This document shows, piece after piece, positions 36,638 to 43,985 of a stretch of 64,000 nt of DNA. Within the stretch, counting starts at the first letter, position 1. Each line of letters begins with the position of its first letter. The position numbers and the translations under genes are program-made. The DNA is from DASRHT01 sp035293765 (GTDB lineage: Bacteria; Chloroflexota; Ktedonobacteria; Ktedonobacterales; Ktedonobacteraceae): positions 15,735-79,734 of the forward strand of contig DATGMF010000015.1 of the NCBI GenBank assembly GCA_035293765.1, given 5' to 3'. A model generated the notes under the pieces. It worked only from the letters and a program-made list of their open reading frames with translations, was not told the DNA's origin and did not search any database.

Positions 36638-37627
36638 TTAACGGTTGCGCTCAACGACGAAATCGATCAGTTCATCCAGCACGTCTCGATCTGGCGAAGC
36701 TGGAAAGTAGTGCAGGGCGGCGCGCGCTTTTTGCGCGTGCAGATCAGCATCCTGAAATGCCTGTTTGACGCCGTAGCCGTGCGTCACCCAATCGACAATA
36801 TCTTTGATCGCGGCCTCATCTCTTACCGTCTCGCTGAGCAGGGATTGTACCTGTTGATGATAGCCATTTTGTGACTGGTCCTGTAAGGCATAGATGAGTG
36901 GGAGCGTGACCATGCCCTGACGTAAGTCGTTGCCTGCCGGTTTCCCAATCGTGGCCTGATCTTTCGTATAGTCAAGGATATCATCAATGATCTGGAATGC
37001 AATGCCAAGATGCATGCCGTAATCATGAAGGTGGGTAATAGCCTCGTCCGATGCCTGGCTCACAATCGCGCCTCCCTTGCTGCACGCGGCAATGAGGCAG
37101 GCCGTCTTATGCTTAATTTTATCGTAGTAGGACTCGATGGAGAGATCGACGCGACCAGCCGTCATCATCTCTATAATCGAGCCTTCGCAAACGATGGCTA
37201 CCGTATCTGAAAAGAGGTGATCAATGCGATTATCGTTGATATCAGCGATCAGGCCAGCAGTTTTGGCAAAATAGTAATCGCCGAGCAAGATAGCGATTTT
37301 GTCGCCCCAGATGGCATTAACTGTGGGTTTACCGCGCCGGGTGCTGGCCTCATCCACAATATCGTCGTGGATCAGCGTTGCGAGATGAACCATCTCGAAA
37401 GCAACGCTCAGCGGGAGCAGTTTGTCGAAGCGGTAGGTACTCAGCTTTCCTGAAAGCAAGGTGATGGCTGTTCTCAAGCGTTTTCCCGGCGAGCCAAGCG
37501 CGTGCATTGAAGCGGAATTGAGGATATCAAGTCCAGACGCTGCTCGTTCTTGAAATGTCACATCAACGAGGTCCAGGTCTGCCTGGATTCCAGCAAATAG
37601 GCGGCTCAACGTGGCCGTAGTATTCAT
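36638..37627 (-). CDS. Polyprenyl diphosphate synthase (heptaprenyl-type, menaquinone side chain)
   Basis: The enzyme is about 329 aa from ATG 37627, which has AAGGAG seven bases upstream; a longer frame to 37783 has a non-conserved 52-residue head and is rejected. The first Asp-rich motif is HDDIVDEASTRRGKPT and the second IIDDILDY, with the LGSPGKRLRTAI substrate motif before them. It builds the all-trans isoprenoid tail by condensing isopentenyl diphosphate. It is a close operon partner of menG, which supports use in quinone synthesis. Chain length is not read from sequence. Confidence 0.9.
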   Translation of the reverse strand: MNTTATLSRLFAGIQADLDLVDVTFQERAASGLDILNSASMHALGSPGKRLRTAITLLSGKLSTYRFDKLLPLSVAFEMVHLATLIHDDIVDEASTRRGKPTVNAIWGDKIAILLGDYYFAKTAGLIADINDNRIDHLFSDTVAIVCEGSIIEMMTAGRVDLSIESYYDKIKHKTACLIAACSKGGAIVSQASDEAITHLHDYGMHLGIAFQIIDDILDYTKDQATIGKPAGNDLRQGMVTLPLIYALQDQSQNGYHQQVQSLLSETVRDEAAIKDIVDWVTHGYGVKQAFQDADLHAQKARAALHYFPASPDRDVLDELIDFVVERNR

Positions 37628-37895
37628 AAAAACTCCTTGTGGAGGCCCATACGCCTTGAGGCTATGGGAGGAAACAAAGGTCGCCGCAGAGGCACCTTCT
37701 GGTTCAATCGCTATCCCTTTGCGGGGGGAGCACGAGCAATGCGGTCTCGTGTTCGCATTGTTTTCAGGCGCGTAACAGGTCATGATCCGGCTATCCAGGC
37801 TTGCGCGCGACTTTAGAGAGACGCATTGTCCCCCCTATAGATTATAGCGTGCTCTGTCCATGAACATGCTACTATTGCTCAGGTTGTGATCTGAT

Positions 37896-38840
37896 CTATA
37901 CATCGGCTGTTGCGTCTAACTCGACCAGATCTTCCTGGACGTAGCCTGCGGTAAAGTTGAGGTCGTCGAGGGCATCGAGGGCCGAACGATACTCAGCCCA
38001 GGTTAAGCGGCGATTTAATATAGGATCATTGACAGCTTTCCATGCGGGAAAGTATTGATCCATGAGGCTGATGGGAGTATCGGGACCGAGCTCTTGCGCT
38101 ATCCAGGCAAGCACCTCACGAGTTCCCGAGATATCTTCTGGCATAACAAGATGACGGATCAGCAGGCCGCGCCGCGCGATCCCTTCTTCGTCCAGCTCCA
38201 GCGGACCGACCTGGCGATACATCTCTTTGAGCGCCAGTCGATTATGGTCAACGTAGCGTGGCATCTTCGAGGTGCGCAACGCGTGTTTGTTGTCGGCGTA
38301 CTTGGCATCCGGCAAATAGATATCGACCACGCCATCCAGGAGTTGCAGCGTCTCCAGGTTCTCGTAGCCTGCACAATTGTAAACAAGGGGTAATGTCAGC
38401 CCTTTTTCACAGGCAATGACGAGCGCGGCCAGTATTTGCGGCACAAAATGCGTGGGTGTGACCAGGTCGAGATTATGACAGCGTTTCTTTTGCAGGTAAA
38501 GCATCATGTCGGCTAATCGCTCGGGTCCAACACGATGCCCCAGTCCGCCCTGGCTGAGCGAGAAATTTTGACAGTAGGTGCAGCGAGCCTGGCAATAGCC
38601 AAAGAAGATCGTTCCCGCTCCACGCGTACCGCTAATGGGCGGCTCTTCGCGGCGATGTACATTCCACGAGGCGACGATTGCCTCCGTCCCAGAATGGCAG
38701 ACGCCCGTTTTCCCCGCGATACGGTTACAGCGGCAATTCTGGGGGCAGATGGTGCAACTGCGCAGGATTTCCCACGCGTCAGCGGCGCGGGCTGCTAGCT
38801 CTCCGCTATGATAAAGGTTGAGGTAACTTGGATAAAGCAT
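37896..38840 (-). CDS. Radical SAM protein of the PflX (PFL-activase-like) family
   Basis: The 314-aa protein has an N-terminal cysteine cluster, CTICPQNCRCNRIAGKTGVC, typical of the COG1313/PflX group, then the radical SAM site GYCQARCTYCQNF (CxxxCxxC). The two cysteine sets can hold the SAM-binding [4Fe-4S] cluster and possibly a second site. Relatives resemble activases of glycyl radical enzymes, but no such enzyme is encoded here, and substrates of this group are unknown. It stands as a single gene, with the next gene on the same strand 115 bp upstream. Confidence 0.88.
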   Translation of the reverse strand: MLYPSYLNLYHSGELAARAADAWEILRSCTICPQNCRCNRIAGKTGVCHSGTEAIVASWNVHRREEPPISGTRGAGTIFFGYCQARCTYCQNFSLSQGGLGHRVGPERLADMMLYLQKKRCHNLDLVTPTHFVPQILAALVIACEKGLTLPLVYNCAGYENLETLQLLDGVVDIYLPDAKYADNKHALRTSKMPRYVDHNRLALKEMYRQVGPLELDEEGIARRGLLIRHLVMPEDISGTREVLAWIAQELGPDTPISLMDQYFPAWKAVNDPILNRRLTWAEYRSALDALDDLNFTAGYVQEDLVELDATADV

Positions 38841-38900
38841 CTATCTACTCCGAGCTGGTCAGTGTGCAATGCTCTTCAATTCCACCAGGGAATTGCCTGG

Positions 38901-38946
38901 AGAGATGCGTCCAACTCCAGATTGGACACATCTCTGCGTGTTTTTT
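38901..38946. terminator. Stem-loop after the Arg-rich protein gene
   Basis: AGAGATGCGTCCAA (38901-38914) pairs with TTGGACACATCTCT (38922-38935). One position is C/A on plus-strand RNA but U/G on minus-strand RNA, so the minus transcript folds without a mismatch. It lies 20 bp after the stop of the minus-strand Arg-rich gene. A six-T run follows on the plus side. A second small hairpin, CCAGG/CCTGG, lies next to it near 38885-38900. Confidence 0.5.
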
Positions 38947-38955
38947 CAGCAAACG

Positions 38956-40152
38956 TTAAGGCGTCGGCCATTTAAAGCCGCGCTGCGATGGTCTGGGGAC
39001 CCTTGTTGTCGCGAGCGCGTCCTTCGAGGAAGGCGCGACTTTTCTTCTCCGAGCAGACGCGCCGCCAGCGCGTCTATCGGCTTTAGCGGAAGCTGGCTTG
39101 GCCTCCCGCCTGACTTTACGCCTGGGAGCTTCCTGTTCCGTCTCTATGCTGATGATATTCTCGGCCTCATCAGGGAGCTCTTGCTCCTCATCCACGTCTT
39201 CTGAGAACTGGGGGCGCTGGAGCAGCGCTTCGGTGTCTTCGTTAATGTTCGTCCAGAAGCGTGCCTCTTTACGCTGCTGCGGGCGCGATCCCTTGATGAC
39301 GCGTCCATCCGGTAGCCGCGTCACATGGCGCTCCTCTTCCTTTGGCGCATACCGGTTGCGGCGTTCGGGATTGTCGCGGCCATTTTGCCCATGTGATCGC
39401 TTGTTGTCTCGCGACGAGGGATCGTAGGCGTCATTGTCGTCAAACCATTCGTAATCGCCCTCGAATTGGCCCTGAAACGGCGGGCGCTCTCGCTCGTGAA
39501 ATGTGCGCCTGGAAAACGTCTGAGGCCGACTTTGCCAGCGGGGATTTTGCGTATCCGGTCCGCGGCGTGGGCGATCATAGTCTCGTTTACGGAATGATCC
39601 GTCACGGCGCTCGGACCCAAAATCGCGTGCCGGTCTATCACGCCCATCGTTGTAGCGCCGGTTATCATATCTCTGGCGAGAAGGCTGCGCGCTGTGCCCT
39701 CCTCGCGCTTGCGGGCCATTATGGAAGCCCGGGCGGCTGCCCTGTCTCTCAGAGTAGCCACGGCGCTCGCCATGTGGTTCTGCAAAGTTGCGTCGAGTGT
39801 CGCCGGAAGCCTGGGGACGAGCGCGCTGATAGCTCTTGTGCGGACGATCATAGCGTCTGGAGGCATCCTGGTAATCTTCCTGGCGTCTGTTATAGGGTCC
39901 GTGGCCGCGGTCATGATGAGTGGAAGGGTGTTCTGACCGGCGGTTGTTGTGCGGCATTTGTCCATTGTTGTAGCGCGGGCGATAATCCGCGTGCCGCTGT
40001 TGCGCACCAGACTCCCAACCACGATCTACCGCTTCGCGGCTGAGGCGAGGCCGATTGGTGCGTGAATATCGTTCTTCATCTCTGTTTGAGGATTTGTTGC
40101 GAAATGATGGACGCGAATCATCTCGCCGTTGCTCATTGTATTCTCTGGTCAT
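38956..40152 (-). CDS. Arginine-rich, largely disordered protein
   Basis: The protein is 398 aa from ATG 40152; the preceding in-frame GTG overlaps the AAAGGA ribosome site. About the first 250 residues are dominated by Arg with Tyr, Gly, Asp, Asn, Gln, Pro and His (RYDNRRYNDGRDR-type repeats). Then comes an acidic patch (FEGDYEWFDDNDAYD), a more ordered-looking segment with HVTRLPDGRVIKGSRPQQRK and ARFWTNINEDTEALL, an acidic stretch and a basic Ala/Lys tail. This RGG/RY composition is typical of RNA-binding, condensate-forming proteins. No enzyme domain is visible. The function is unknown; RNA or ribosome association is an inference. Confidence 0.78.
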   Translation of the reverse strand: MTREYNEQRRDDSRPSFRNKSSNRDEERYSRTNRPRLSREAVDRGWESGAQQRHADYRPRYNNGQMPHNNRRSEHPSTHHDRGHGPYNRRQEDYQDASRRYDRPHKSYQRARPQASGDTRRNFAEPHGERRGYSERQGSRPGFHNGPQARGGHSAQPSRQRYDNRRYNDGRDRPARDFGSERRDGSFRKRDYDRPRRGPDTQNPRWQSRPQTFSRRTFHERERPPFQGQFEGDYEWFDDNDAYDPSSRDNKRSHGQNGRDNPERRNRYAPKEEERHVTRLPDGRVIKGSRPQQRKEARFWTNINEDTEALLQRPQFSEDVDEEQELPDEAENIISIETEQEAPRRKVRREAKPASAKADRRAGGASARRRKVAPSSKDALATTRVPRPSQRGFKWPTP

Positions 40153-40349
40153 GTTTCCTTTCACGGTAAAACCGTTGTGGGGATATACTTCAAGTGGTGG
40201 TCAGATCGGCAGCCCTCTGCTTCCTCCCGCTGGTCGTTCCGCACCTACACTCGCTAAAAAAGCTCGACGCGCTGCATTCTCAGATGCAAGTATACGGGCG
40301 CGTCTTCATGTAGTATACCACACAGTAATGGCAGTAGCGAAGTGATTCT

Positions 40350-41363
40350 CTACGGTGTTGGCGTCGGCGTAGGAGCGGGGATAGTGCCCTGGTTGAGGGG
40401 AACTCCGCGATAGGACCCCTGCGCGCTGCCGAACATCGCTACTGTTTTGTGTGCAAGCTCATCAGGCAATAATGGGCGCAATGTCACTTCATAGTATAAT
40501 CCTTGCTCGGTAAAAATGCCTTCTGGCCGGTTGTTGAGTTGCGTCCTGAGCGTTTGCAACTGGGAGGCGGTCAGTAGTTGGGCATGGTCTGGTATAAGGT
40601 ATTTAAGACAACCTGTTTCAGCGTTGGAACTGTTCTCGTCAGGCGGAACAATGCCGCATTCGAAGATGGCCGCCTGCGAGAGCGTAAATTCGTATAACGG
40701 CCAGTAAAGAATAGTCTGGGTGAAATCGGGATGGAAAATCTGTCGCACCAGCAACGCGCTCGATGAGCTGTGGTAGGGATGGGTGGGTCCTTTCAGCGTT
40801 GCCGTGATGGTGGATAGCGCCTTGCCTAGCCGATGATACTCGTCCATATCGTCCGCGCTTTCCTGCTGATTGCCAAAGGGACCATAGACCAGTTCGAGCT
40901 GTTTATCGTTCAGCGAGAGCTCCAGGAAGGTCGCGTTCTGATCGGGTATATCTATGAATTGCTGGCGTTTCAGGTGAAGTAGCCCATCAGTATTTACCAG
41001 CGTATCCAGTAGTTGTTGCAATGCATCAGAACTGATTGTCCCCTGCTGGTCCTGGCCCAGAATGTAGGTGCCATCGCCGTAGATGCTGACCTGGGGGGCA
41101 AGTTCAAGCGAGCCGTATAAACCACCGCCATAAAATGTGCGTATCAGCACATCGTGCGCGCCGGTGCTATATGTGATGGGTTCGGAAGAACTGCTAGCCG
41201 AACTGGTAAACGTCGTCTTTTGCGGCTGCTGAGAGCCGGAGGCGCTGAAAAGGCTACAGCCGCCAAGCTGAGTTGCTAAGAGGCAACAGGCGAAAAAGGC
41301 AATATACGTTTGTCTTATGACATATTTTTTTAATAAGAGCCTTCCCTGACAGATGTACATCAT
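40350..41363 (-). CDS. Lipoprotein of unknown function
   Basis: The protein is about 337 aa from ATG 41363 (an adjacent ATG is at 41360), preceded by AGAGGGA. A basic start, a hydrophobic helix and the lipobox LGGC predict a lipid-anchored surface protein. A Ser-rich linker leads to a domain of about 280 residues (for example IRTFYGGGLYGSLELAPQVS), ending in a Pro-Thr tail TPTPTP. I do not recognise the fold. It is a lone minus-strand gene next to the 41452 fold-back element. Confidence 0.72.
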   Translation of the reverse strand: MMYICQGRLLLKKYVIRQTYIAFFACCLLATQLGGCSLFSASGSQQPQKTTFTSSASSSSEPITYSTGAHDVLIRTFYGGGLYGSLELAPQVSIYGDGTYILGQDQQGTISSDALQQLLDTLVNTDGLLHLKRQQFIDIPDQNATFLELSLNDKQLELVYGPFGNQQESADDMDEYHRLGKALSTITATLKGPTHPYHSSSSALLVRQIFHPDFTQTILYWPLYEFTLSQAAIFECGIVPPDENSSNAETGCLKYLIPDHAQLLTASQLQTLRTQLNNRPEGIFTEQGLYYEVTLRPLLPDELAHKTVAMFGSAQGSYRGVPLNQGTIPAPTPTPTP

Positions 41364-41451
41364 TATTCCCTCTGTATGGCATTTGGTTTTCAAGGCTTTC
41401 TATTAGTATAGCGCGCGATCTCTCCAAATTACAGATCCAGGAGCAGTTGCT

Positions 41452-41640
41452 CAGAGCTTTTGCGTTTTCCCGTTGTTCCCGTCACGCTCGTGGGGCTAAG
41501 CCCCGCTCGCAAGGGAAGAGGGGTGGTGGCGAGCCCGCTGCGCGGGCTCGCCACCACCCCTCTTCCCTTGCTCACAACCAGCTTGCTGGTTGTGAGCGTA
41601 GGAGACACGAGATGCAAGATGGGAAAACGCAAAAGCCCTG
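41452..41640. repeat. 189-bp fold-back element with terminal and nested inverted repeats
   Basis: The ends are a 20-bp inverted repeat with one mismatch (41452-41471 and 41621-41640, core GCTTTTGCGTTTTCCC). Inside are three hairpins: GGGGC/GCCCC at 41492-41504; a perfect 30-bp stem with a three-base loop (41509-41538 and 41542-41571); and a perfect 13-bp stem with a two-base loop (41570-41582 and 41585-41597). In addition, ACGCTC (41484-41489) can pair with GAGCGT (41594-41599). It has no coding capacity of its own. The architecture fits a MITE-like mobile element or a structured RNA or DNA junction. Confidence 0.85.
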
Positions 41641-41669
41641 GCAGTTGCTATTGGCTACTATGGAAGAAC

Positions 41670-42746
41670 TTATAAATTGTACTGCTGCAATAATTGTTCC
41701 GATAGTTCCAGGGCATCTTGATAATCGCGGACGGCTCGTCGTAACTCTTGCGGCGTGCTAAAATGTAGCACTTCCTGCCACTCGTCAGGATAATCCTCTA
41801 ATCCTTGAGCCTGGAGGGTGAGGTGAGTTTGCAATTTCTGCTCAATCTCCATTTGTGCTTCGGCAAGCACTGCGTCGATTTCACGTAAAAGAAAGCTACG
41901 ATCTTTTTGCGCTAATCTGCGTATCTGTTTTAGAGCGATGCGCCAGTGCTGAAATGCCTCATCGCGCTCCTGCCCAGTACGGATGGTGGCATGCAGGATC
42001 TCTTCCTTGCATTCCAGGAGGAGCTCACCCCACGGTTCACAGCGGATAAGCTCCTGCTTGTGTCGTGGCGTTGTCAGTACCTCGATCACCACATAGGAAT
42101 GGCGCGATAGCTCTCCTCTCCCCGGTTCGACTAATTGTCCATTAAGCATCTCCAGAGCCAGCGGAAATCGCTCATTGGTGGCTCCGAGCACCGCATAGTA
42201 GCCAGCCTTCAAATCCGAGAGGTTCATATCCATTTCTAGCGGGAAAATTTCCGTTAGCTCGTCTTCCTGTAAAAAAGAGCTCAGGAGGTTACCGAGAATT
42301 TGTACCACGATCCGGGATGTTTTGGCCGCCACCGCTATATCTGGTCGCACCAGAGAGACTACTGGCTCGATGTTTAGCTGTTGCAGTTTCTCTACCAGCT
42401 TTTTAACCGGCGCTCCTCGCTTGACTGTGTAATTCATCGTAACTTTCACCGTGTCCTGTTCGCGAGCTGGCAGCCATCCTGTAAGATCGATATGCTTTCC
42501 CAGGTGAGCAGGTTCATTCGCTTTTAGCAAGGTAAATTTATGTAGATTTTGGGTCGGGTTCCCTGGAAAAAAAGAACTTTCGATAGACGAAGTAAAAAGA
42601 AGATAGCGGGCTTGCTGCCATCTGTTCGCGGGAAAGAACGCCTGGGTATCATGGATCTTGAGCAAAAAATAACAATCATCGCAGACGAGAGGATAGCGCG
42701 GGTCGGGTTGAGCAGGATAATAACAGCGGCTGACTCCAGTTGTCAT
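41670..42746 (-). CDS. Unknown protein paired with the EAD-trypsin protease
   Basis: The protein is about 358 aa from ATG 42746, preceded by GAAAGG; it starts 15 bp after the protease gene ends, so the two form an operon. The N terminus has a half zinc-knuckle (CYYP...VCDDC). A beta-rich region spans about 60-240 (YVVIEVLTTPRHKQ), and the last 120 residues are helical and charged. I recognise no family. Its position suggests a substrate, inhibitor or adaptor for the protease in the conflict island, which is an inference from context only. Confidence 0.65.
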   Translation of the reverse strand: MTTGVSRCYYPAQPDPRYPLVCDDCYFLLKIHDTQAFFPANRWQQARYLLFTSSIESSFFPGNPTQNLHKFTLLKANEPAHLGKHIDLTGWLPAREQDTVKVTMNYTVKRGAPVKKLVEKLQQLNIEPVVSLVRPDIAVAAKTSRIVVQILGNLLSSFLQEDELTEIFPLEMDMNLSDLKAGYYAVLGATNERFPLALEMLNGQLVEPGRGELSRHSYVVIEVLTTPRHKQELIRCEPWGELLLECKEEILHATIRTGQERDEAFQHWRIALKQIRRLAQKDRSFLLREIDAVLAEAQMEIEQKLQTHLTLQAQGLEDYPDEWQEVLHFSTPQELRRAVRDYQDALELSEQLLQQYNL

Positions 42747-42761
42747 CGTCCACACCTTTCT

Positions 42762-43853
42762 TTATTGTACATTCTTTGATTGAGCATTCATGATGGTCTC
42801 GTACAGATCTGGTCGCGTTTGCTGAACGTGGGACAGGATTGCTTTGAGCAACGTCGCCTCTCGCAGGCCCAGGTTAGTATCTTCGCCATTGTGCATAGCT
42901 ACAGCCGACCAGTTGCGTACATTGATAACCGGAGCGCCAGACGTTCCCTCTTCGGCTGGAGCGGTATGAAAAATACATTGCGGTTGCTGTGGTTTATAGC
43001 GATCAAACCTGCCAGAAGCGGTTTGCTGTGGCTGTCCCTTTGGATGTTGAATGACATAGAGCTCCGTTTGTGACGTCAGAGGTACATCCACATCTAACGA
43101 TAAGAAGCCTCGCGATTTTAATGAATGATCCTGGCGGTCTTTTAGTCTAAGAATTGCATAATCAAGAGTCGGATCAGAGCATTCCAGCTCATCAATTTGA
43201 TATTCTATCCCTTGCCCAGGCAGCTTATAGTCAAAGGCCAGAACACTATTTTTTACCTGTGCGCTCAAATCCGTGTCGTAGAGACGACCGCCCATCGTCC
43301 TTGCTTTGAGAACATGCCAGCAAGTCATTGCCAGGATGGGAGCTATCAACCAGCCAGTACCCCCCGGGAAACGCTGCGTGACTTGCCCCCCAATAATCTG
43401 CGGAACTGTAATCTCGCCAACCGCCTGTATGCATCTGGCTAAGTGTTCCCACTGTACGGAAAAAACCATGTGCGCATTTCCTGAGTTTGCCTGCATCTTT
43501 CTGGACGTCTCATCATCAGGGCCTTCAGATGCAAGTAATTGCTTAAGTTCGTTCGCCAGATTATCCAGACGCTGATAACGATCTTTCATACCACTGGGAG
43601 TACGATCTCGCAGGATGGTCAGCAGCAAGAGCAACACACTTACACCGCCATTTGTCTGAGGATATAAGTCGGTAATCACCGCCATCACACGCCTGCTCAC
43701 AGTATCTCTCTCTTTTAAATGGTGCCTCCAGGGAAACAGCCGCTCATCAAGAAACACCTCTTTAAGCTCATCTATTGAATTGAATTCTTCGCAATTTTCC
43801 AGTGCTTCTCGTAAACGACGCAGGAAATCTCCTGGCAGTCCTGACATTGTCAT
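42762..43853 (-). CDS. Effector-associated domain (EAD) fused to a trypsin-like serine protease
   Basis: The 363-aa protein has an N-terminal helical EAD-like domain (about 8-105), beginning FLRRLREALENCEEFNSIDE with LFPWR near residue 40. The same pattern opens the divergent VMAP-like protein (FLRKRCSEAL, LFPHR). The protease part (about 145-345) has the full triad: His180 in MTCWHVL, Asp231 in DYAIL and Ser305 in GTSGAPVIN. No signal peptide is visible, so it acts in the cytoplasm. In published NTP-dependent conflict systems such EAD-linked proteases are effectors recruited by matching EADs. GGGAG precedes the ATG. It is divergent from the core genes with a shared 132-bp regulatory gap. Confidence 0.88.
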   Translation of the reverse strand: MTMSGLPGDFLRRLREALENCEEFNSIDELKEVFLDERLFPWRHHLKERDTVSRRVMAVITDLYPQTNGGVSVLLLLLTILRDRTPSGMKDRYQRLDNLANELKQLLASEGPDDETSRKMQANSGNAHMVFSVQWEHLARCIQAVGEITVPQIIGGQVTQRFPGGTGWLIAPILAMTCWHVLKARTMGGRLYDTDLSAQVKNSVLAFDYKLPGQGIEYQIDELECSDPTLDYAILRLKDRQDHSLKSRGFLSLDVDVPLTSQTELYVIQHPKGQPQQTASGRFDRYKPQQPQCIFHTAPAEEGTSGAPVINVRNWSAVAMHNGEDTNLGLREATLLKAILSHVQQTRPDLYETIMNAQSKNVQ

Positions 43854-43922
43854 ATCAACTCCCCATCATGTACTTAAATCAGGAAAAGAATATTTTTATT
43901 GATAAATAGAAGGTCTAAATTG

Positions 43923-43951
43923 TTGACGTTAGAACGTAGATATTATATCAT
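43923..43951 (+). promoter_or_regulatory. Promoter of the VMAP-MoxR-vWA/GTPase genes
   Basis: TTGACG (43923-43928) and TATCAT (43946-43951) have a 17-bp spacer. Predicted transcription starts near 43958, about 28 bases before ATG 43986. This rules out the longer frame from TTG 43899 and places the leader's GAAGGAG site correctly. Confidence 0.6.
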
Positions 43952-43985
43952 AGATTACAAGCATAAGGGTGAAGGAGAAGTGAGT

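Noticed and set aside
37628..37783. 52-residue N-terminal extension of the polyprenyl synthase
   Set aside because: Not family-like, and ATG 37627 has an ideal AAGGAG site.
39321..40043. Long frames on both strands across the Arg-rich gene
   Set aside because: Low-complexity DNA opens several frames; the 38956-40152 frame alone has a good ribosome site and protein-like acidic/basic patterning.
41452..41640. tRNA gene from the cloverleaf-like fold
   Set aside because: Stem lengths (30 and 13 bp), tiny loops and lack of conserved tRNA bases do not fit.
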